Source of the DNA: Streptomyces gobiensis
GTDB lineage: Bacteria; Actinomycetota; Actinomycetes; Streptomycetales; Streptomycetaceae
Length of the DNA: 64,000 nt
Reading direction: 5' to 3'
NCBI RefSeq assembly: GCF_021216675.1
Contig: NZ_CP086120.1
Span: 2,586,501-2,650,500 of the forward strand
The notes below the pieces were generated by a model. That model saw nothing but the letters and a program-made list of their open reading frames with translations. It did not search any database and was not told the origin of the DNA. A program made the position numbers and the translations under genes. Shown piece by piece: positions 59,698 to 64,000 of this stretch (position 1 is the first letter of the stretch; every line of letters begins with the position of its first letter).

Positions 59698-61373
59698 AAG
59701 GGGGAGTTTTGGCACGGGCCCAGAATCTACGGAGAGTCGCGCGGGCGGTGGCCGAAGGGGCCGATCCGCGTGCGCTGGCCGAGGAAGAGCTGCGCAGCCG
59801 CAGCGGCCGCGGACGGGGTGGCGGCGGCCAGGGACAGCCCGCCGAGTCCGCCGGGGCGCATGAGGAGAGCGATCCCCAGGACAGCGGCCAGGACAACGGT
59901 ATGGACCCTGCCGACTTCCCGGCCGCCCGGGAGCAGGGCGGCAGCATCGACACCGTCATGGCGCAGCAGACGGTCCCGCTGGATGAGGCCGGGGAAACGC
60001 TCAACCGCAGCGGGCAGAGCCGGGTGGACGGACAGCAGGTGCACGCCATCTGTCCGATGGTGATTCCGCGCGGCCGCTCGTTCCTGAGCATGCTGCCCGT
60101 GCTGCTGCTGCTCATCGTGGGCGCCATCGGCACCGCCGTAGCGGCGGCCACCGCGTCCGTCACCGGCGGCAGCGTGCTGACCAACCCGCTGTTCGGGGTC
60201 CACTACTGGGTGCTGGCACTGCTGGCGGTGGGCTTTGTGTGGTGGCGGCAGGGCATGGTGATGGTGCCGGACGGCTGCCAGGCGCTGATCACCCGTTTCG
60301 GCAAGCTGGAGCAGGTCGTCGGCCCGGGCCGGGTGATCCTGCTGAACCCGTGGAAGCGGGTGTCGTACATCCTCAACACCACCCGCGAATACCCGTTCAA
60401 CGCGCCGGTGCGCGAGGCGCCGACCCGGGGCGGGGTGAAGGCCTCGATCGATCTGTTCATCCAGTTCCGGATCAGTGACCCGGTGGAGTTCGTCTATACG
60501 CTCGGCGCGGTGCGCGGCTTTGAGGAGAAGCTGAGCAACGCCGTGAGCGAGACGATCCGCAGCCTGATCTACGAGCAGGAGGCAGCGGGCATCTACGACA
60601 TGGTGGGTGAGGACACCGGCCGCCTGCTGGAGCAGCTGAACCAGCAGTTCCGTCCCGCGGTGGAGCTGACCAACGCCAACGTCACCCACGCCGAGCCCTC
60701 CGATCGCCGCTACCGCATGGACCTGGCGGCGCCGGAGATGGTGCGGGTCGCCAAGGAGGCGTATACGCATGAGTACGCGCTCCAGCTGCGCAAGGAGCAG
60801 GACGAGGGTGACCTGACCAAGGAGCTGGCCGCCCAGCAGGAGGAGCTGTCCGCGATCGAGGCGGACATCGCCCACTACCAGGCGCAGATGGACACCGCCG
60901 TGGAGCGGGAGACCAACCGGGCCGAGGCGCTGGCCCGGCAGCGGTACGTACAGGCCGAGTCGGAGGCGAAGGCCAACGCGGCGCTGCTGGAGGCGCAGGC
61001 CCTGGACCTCCGTGCGGTGACCGCCGCGGAGGCCCCGGAGATCCTTGAGTACCGCTATCAGCAGCAGGTCCTGGACACCCTGGAGGAGGTGGCGGACCAC
61101 CTGCCCCGGCTGGTACGGATCGGCGGCTCCGGCGGCCCCGAGGGCGGCGCCGGGGTCGACTTCCTGGCACTCGCCCGCGAACTGGTCGGCGAGCGGGGCG
61201 CGGAGCTGTTCTCCGCCGACGATATGGCGGCCGTACGGGGCAGGCTGCCGGAAGTCTCCGCCCGTATCGCCGGGCGTGAGACGGAGATCAACGCCCTGCT
61301 GGAGGCCGAACGCCCGACCGTCCCGGCCGCCAGGGCCGGGGACGGGGACGCATCCGAGGAGGCCGGAGAGTGA
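59679..61373 (+). CDS. SPFH-domain (band 7/flotillin-like) protein 1
   Basis: A 564-aa protein. An N-terminal disordered, charged region (about 1-130) is followed by two membrane segments (SMLPVLLLLIVGAIGTAVAAATA and YWVLALLAVGFVWW). The SPFH domain covers about 200-330 (VPDGCQALITRFGKLEQVVGPGRVILLNPWKRVSYI), then a charged coiled coil (about 340-460, LTKELAAQQEELSAIEADIAHYQAQ). Likely a membrane-associated oligomer. The start is uncertain: GTG 59679, or TTG 59709 after GGGGAG. Confidence 0.85.
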   Translation: MNNRREQGGVLARAQNLRRVARAVAEGADPRALAEEELRSRSGRGRGGGGQGQPAESAGAHEESDPQDSGQDNGMDPADFPAAREQGGSIDTVMAQQTVPLDEAGETLNRSGQSRVDGQQVHAICPMVIPRGRSFLSMLPVLLLLIVGAIGTAVAAATASVTGGSVLTNPLFGVHYWVLALLAVGFVWWRQGMVMVPDGCQALITRFGKLEQVVGPGRVILLNPWKRVSYILNTTREYPFNAPVREAPTRGGVKASIDLFIQFRISDPVEFVYTLGAVRGFEEKLSNAVSETIRSLIYEQEAAGIYDMVGEDTGRLLEQLNQQFRPAVELTNANVTHAEPSDRRYRMDLAAPEMVRVAKEAYTHEYALQLRKEQDEGDLTKELAAQQEELSAIEADIAHYQAQMDTAVERETNRAEALARQRYVQAESEAKANAALLEAQALDLRAVTAAEAPEILEYRYQQQVLDTLEEVADHLPRLVRIGGSGGPEGGAGVDFLALARELVGERGAELFSADDMAAVRGRLPEVSARIAGRETEINALLEAERPTVPAARAGDGDASEEAGE

Positions 61374-62659
61374 GCGCCGCACGCATCAACCGGAGGTCGG
61401 TCATCTCGGAAGAGGTGGCGCCCTGGAGCGAGATCCCGCAGCTGCTGCGCGGCGGCGAAGCGGGCACCCTGGTGCCGGTCATCATCCCCCGCCACCGGCG
61501 CCGGCTGTGGTGGCTGCTGCCGCTGTGGCTGGGGCTGTTCGCGGTGCTGACCGGCGTGATGCTGACCGTACGCGGGGCGGACAGCGCCGCCGAGGTCGCC
61601 TATGACGCCCTGGCCGTGCTCAGCTACGTCTTCGGGGCCTGCATGCTGCTGATCGGTGGGCTGTGGTGGTGGCGCTCCTCGATCGTGGAGATCGAGCAGG
61701 GCACCAACGGCGTCCTCACCCACTACGGGGCCATCTCCCGGACCCTGGAGCCGGGCCGCCACTATCTGTGGCACCCGTGGTCGCGGGTGGACTTCGTCGT
61801 GGACACCGCCACCGAGATTCCGTACTCGGCCCCGGTGGTGGCCTGCCCGACCCGGGAGAACGTTCCGCTGCGCTCGATTGAGTTCTTCCTGAAGTTCCGC
61901 ATCACCGACGCGGTGCTGTTCGTACGGACCATCGGCGCGGGCAACTTCGATCTGGTGCTGTCCAGCGCCGTGCAGGACGCCATCCGGCAGCGGGGCCGCC
62001 AGGTGCCGACCGAGCGGGCGTATGACCTGCGGGGCTCGGATGTGGCCGATATGCAGGAGCTGCTCACCCGCCAGCTGTCCCACTACGGGGTGCGTATCAC
62101 CGGCTGCAACATCCCGGATGTACAACTGCCCGCCCAGTACCAGCAGCACCTGGCCACCCGCGAGCGGGTGGCCAAGGAACGCACCGCGTACGACCAGGAG
62201 TGGGGCCTGATGCGCAAGCGCCGCATCGACAGCCTGCAGATGGACATCGAGCGGGCGAAGAAGGTGCGCGACGCACGCATCGTCGAGGTGAAGGCCGCGC
62301 TGAACAAGGCCCGTGAGGAGGTGGCCCAGCTGCTGGAGGAGCAGGAGACCAACGCGCAGCGGGTCCGGTTCGAGATCGAGACCCGTGGCCGCAGCGGGCT
62401 TATCGCCGCCGAGAACGAGGCCAGGGCCCAGCGCCGGCTGGCACAGGCCTACCGCGACAACCGCGCCGTGCTCCAGTACGAGCTGGCCCGCCGACGGCTG
62501 GAGGTGGGCGCGGTCCTGGCCCAGAAGGCACCGCGGCCGGTGGTGGTCCACACCGATGGCGCGGGCGGCAGCCCCGACGGCGGCGCGCTGTCCACGCTGC
62601 TCACCGCGCAGCTGCTGCCGAGGCTGTCCGCTCTGCCGCCCGCGGACGGCGAGCAGTAG
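61370..62659 (+). CDS. SPFH-domain protein 2
   Basis: A 429-aa protein coupled to the first SPFH gene (GTGA overlap). Two N-terminal helices (LWWLLPLWLGLFAVLTGVML and YVFGACMLLIGGLWWW) precede an SPFH domain (VEIEQGTNGVLTHYGAISRTLEPGRHYLWHPWSRVDFVVDT), and a coiled coil (about 270-390, KKVRDARIVEVKAALNKAREEVAQLLEEQE) follows. The two proteins probably co-assemble. Membrane-organising function is inferred from the family. Confidence 0.87.
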   Translation: MSAARINRRSVISEEVAPWSEIPQLLRGGEAGTLVPVIIPRHRRRLWWLLPLWLGLFAVLTGVMLTVRGADSAAEVAYDALAVLSYVFGACMLLIGGLWWWRSSIVEIEQGTNGVLTHYGAISRTLEPGRHYLWHPWSRVDFVVDTATEIPYSAPVVACPTRENVPLRSIEFFLKFRITDAVLFVRTIGAGNFDLVLSSAVQDAIRQRGRQVPTERAYDLRGSDVADMQELLTRQLSHYGVRITGCNIPDVQLPAQYQQHLATRERVAKERTAYDQEWGLMRKRRIDSLQMDIERAKKVRDARIVEVKAALNKAREEVAQLLEEQETNAQRVRFEIETRGRSGLIAAENEARAQRRLAQAYRDNRAVLQYELARRRLEVGAVLAQKAPRPVVVHTDGAGGSPDGGALSTLLTAQLLPRLSALPPADGEQ

Positions 62660-62772
62660 CGAGCCGACGACGGGCCGGGCCGGGTCCGGTGTGCTGGGTC
62701 CGGTGTGCTGCGGCACGCCGGACCCGGCCCGGTGCGTATGCGGCGCGACCGCGCTCGGGGGATCATCAGTGG

Positions 62773-63360
62773 ATGAACATCACCCTTCGCCTCGCACAGC
62801 GCCCGGAGGCCGACGAGCTGCTCGGCCGCAGCCCACTGGCCGCCCTGGTGGGCATGCTTCTTGATCAACAGGTGCCGATGGAGTGGGCGTTCTCCGGCCC
62901 CTACACCATCGCCCAGCGCATGGGCAGCAACGATCTGGACGCGCACGAGATCGCCGCCCGTGACCCCGAGGAGTTCGCGGCGCTGCTCTCCGCCAAGCCC
63001 GCCGTACACCGCTACCCCGGTTCCATGGCCGGACGGGTGCAGACCCTGTGCCAGTACCTGGTCGATCATTACGACGGTGACGCGAGCGCGATCTGGCGCG
63101 ACGCCGCCACCGGCAAGGAACTGCTGAACCGGCTGAACGCCCTCCCCGGCTTCGGCAAGCAGAAGTCCCAGATCTTCCTGGCCCTGCTGGGCAAGCAGCT
63201 AGGCGTCACCCCGGAGGGCTGGCGCGAGGCAGCGGGCCCTTACGGCGAGGAGGGCTGCCACCGTTCGGTCGCCGATATCACCGGCCCCGAGTCCCTGGAC
63301 AAGGTCCGCGCCTACAAACAGGAGGCCAAGCGGGCCGCCAAGAAGTCGGCCGCGACGTAG
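62773..63360 (+). CDS. HhH-GPD base-excision-type protein
   Basis: A 195-aa protein of the HhH-GPD superfamily. ELLGRSPLAALVGMLLDQQVPMEWAFSGPYTIAQRMG fits the first helices, and LLNRLNALPGFGKQKSQIFLALLGKQLGV contains the helix-hairpin-helix with a Gly-rich turn. A Lys-rich end follows (KRAAKKSAAT). Members are DNA glycosylase-like repair proteins; the lesion is unknown. The ATG at 62773 gives the family length. Confidence 0.88.
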   Translation: MNITLRLAQRPEADELLGRSPLAALVGMLLDQQVPMEWAFSGPYTIAQRMGSNDLDAHEIAARDPEEFAALLSAKPAVHRYPGSMAGRVQTLCQYLVDHYDGDASAIWRDAATGKELLNRLNALPGFGKQKSQIFLALLGKQLGVTPEGWREAAGPYGEEGCHRSVADITGPESLDKVRAYKQEAKRAAKKSAAT

Positions 63361-63525
63361 GCGGAGATCGGGAGTGCGGCACCGCATCAATGGACAGCGC
63401 CGGCAGGAGCCCGAGGGCAGCGACGCGCTTCTGGGCTGAGCGATCAGCCGTCCGCGAGCCGTTCGACCGCCGCGACGGCGGCCAGCCTGTCCTAACAGGG
63501 GAGCCGGGCAGGTGACTTGGCGCCC

Positions 63526-64000
63526 TCAGTCCTGGAATCGTTTGATGAGGGCGGCCCGGGAGGTGATGCCCAGCTTGGTGAAGATGTTGCGCAGGTGGTA
63601 GTCCACGGTCCGAGGGCTGACGAAGAGTTGGGCCGCTACCTCGCGGTTCGTCTCGCCACGGGCCACATGGCGGGCGATCTGCAGTTGTTGAGGGGTGAGC
63701 ACTCCCAGGGTAGGGGTGTCGCTGTCGGCAACGGTCTCACCCGCGGTGCGCAGCTCGTGTCTGGCGCGCTCGCTCCAGTACTCCATCCCGAGCCGCTGGA
63801 AGACCTCCCACGCCTCTCTCAGGAACGGGCGGGCCTCCGCGCGGCGGCGGTGCCGGCGCAGATGGGAGCCGTAGAGCAGCGCGGTCCGGGCTCTCTCCAC
63901 ATCGCGCTGGCTGCGCCGGTGCAGGTCCATGGCCGTGTGGAAGTGGGTGTCGACGTCGTCTCCGGTTGCCATCAACGCCCGGCACCGATGAATCAGGGCC
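63526..64000 (-). CDS. LuxR-family regulator, C-terminal part (continues past window)
   Basis: The frame is open to the window edge (in-frame ALIHRCRALMATGDD at the end) and stops at 63526. The visible portion has TPR-like helices (ARTALLYGSHLRRHRRRAEARPFLREAWEVFQRLGMEYWSERARHEL) and a LuxR helix-turn-helix (LTPQQLQIARHVARGETNREVAAQLFVSPRTVDYHLRNIFTKLGI). This is the ending of large LAL-type ATP-binding regulators; the N-terminal ATPase lies outside. Confidence 0.85.
   Translation of the reverse strand, partial: ALIHRCRALMATGDDVDTHFHTAMDLHRRSQRDVERARTALLYGSHLRRHRRRAEARPFLREAWEVFQRLGMEYWSERARHELRTAGETVADSDTPTLGVLTPQQLQIARHVARGETNREVAAQLFVSPRTVDYHLRNIFTKLGITSRAALIKRFQD

Overview
The window is a high-GC actinobacterial chromosome segment, almost certainly Streptomyces. 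The evidence is strong third-position GC bias, frequent GTG starts, a WhiB-like regulator of the WblA type, an AfsR/SARP regulator, XRE-DUF5753/DUF397 regulatory pairs, a SpoIIE-type phosphatase and cobalamin-riboswitch-controlled transport.

1-11 kb is conserved core. wblA converges on two ArsA-like ATPases. These are followed by a DUF4177 protein and a RidA protein, an S9 peptidase, a SURF1 protein, an ECF sigma factor with a membrane-anchored partner, and aspartokinase. A helix-turn-helix gene upstream of aspartokinase appears frameshifted in a G-tract.

11-17.8 kb is accessory and rearranged. It holds a Uma2-type nuclease with repeat-rich upstream DNA and a DUF397 protein with an internal duplication next to an XRE/DUF5753 regulator. 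The regulator's 5' end, promoter and neighbouring small gene have been duplicated. A NarL-type two-component system follows, beside an ABC-ATPase relic.

17.8-22.1 kb is the DNA-maintenance block dnaX-ybaB-recR-DUF5063, all on the minus strand, with the SRP RNA and tRNA-Ser(GGA) at its upstream end. A degenerate second copy of the recR 3' end lies between recR and the DUF5063 gene.

22.1-43.7 kb reads as integrative elements accreted at tRNA-Ser. Two partial copies of the tRNA 3' half (27803-27859 and 43587-43640) start at the anticodon loop, as att cores in tRNA genes typically do. Copies of the DNA following the tRNA copies recur at 27877, 30419, 43641 and, less certainly, 33086. Inside are an intact IS5-family element, a GlxA-type regulator with an SRPBCC gene, an HD protein, a haloalkane dehalogenase, an ECF sigma factor with a Cys-rich tail, the C-terminal remnant of a phosphorothioate-type HNH endonuclease, a VapBC-like pair plus a decayed second vapC, an AraC/VOC pair, a secreted GH9 cellulase and MobC/relaxase remnants. 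There is also a compact, unfamiliar cluster: TPR protein, ATP-grasp ligase, LysR regulator, 114-aa acidic protein, tandem RmlC-like bicupin, MFS exporter, 60-aa secreted peptide and AfsR-like regulator. I consider this cluster the best candidate for an undescribed system. No integrase is visible, so the islands look immobilised.

43.7-64 kb is mostly ordinary Streptomyces content. It comprises a cobalamin riboswitch controlling a Nik-type ABC operon with fused ATPases (probable cobalt uptake), an NAD-binding dehydrogenase, an LAETG sortase substrate, a multidomain PP2C phosphatase, a TetR-controlled membrane operon, a MerR/Cys-rich peptide pair, an MBL-rhodanese protein, two coupled SPFH proteins, a HhH-GPD protein and a LuxR regulator truncated by the window edge.
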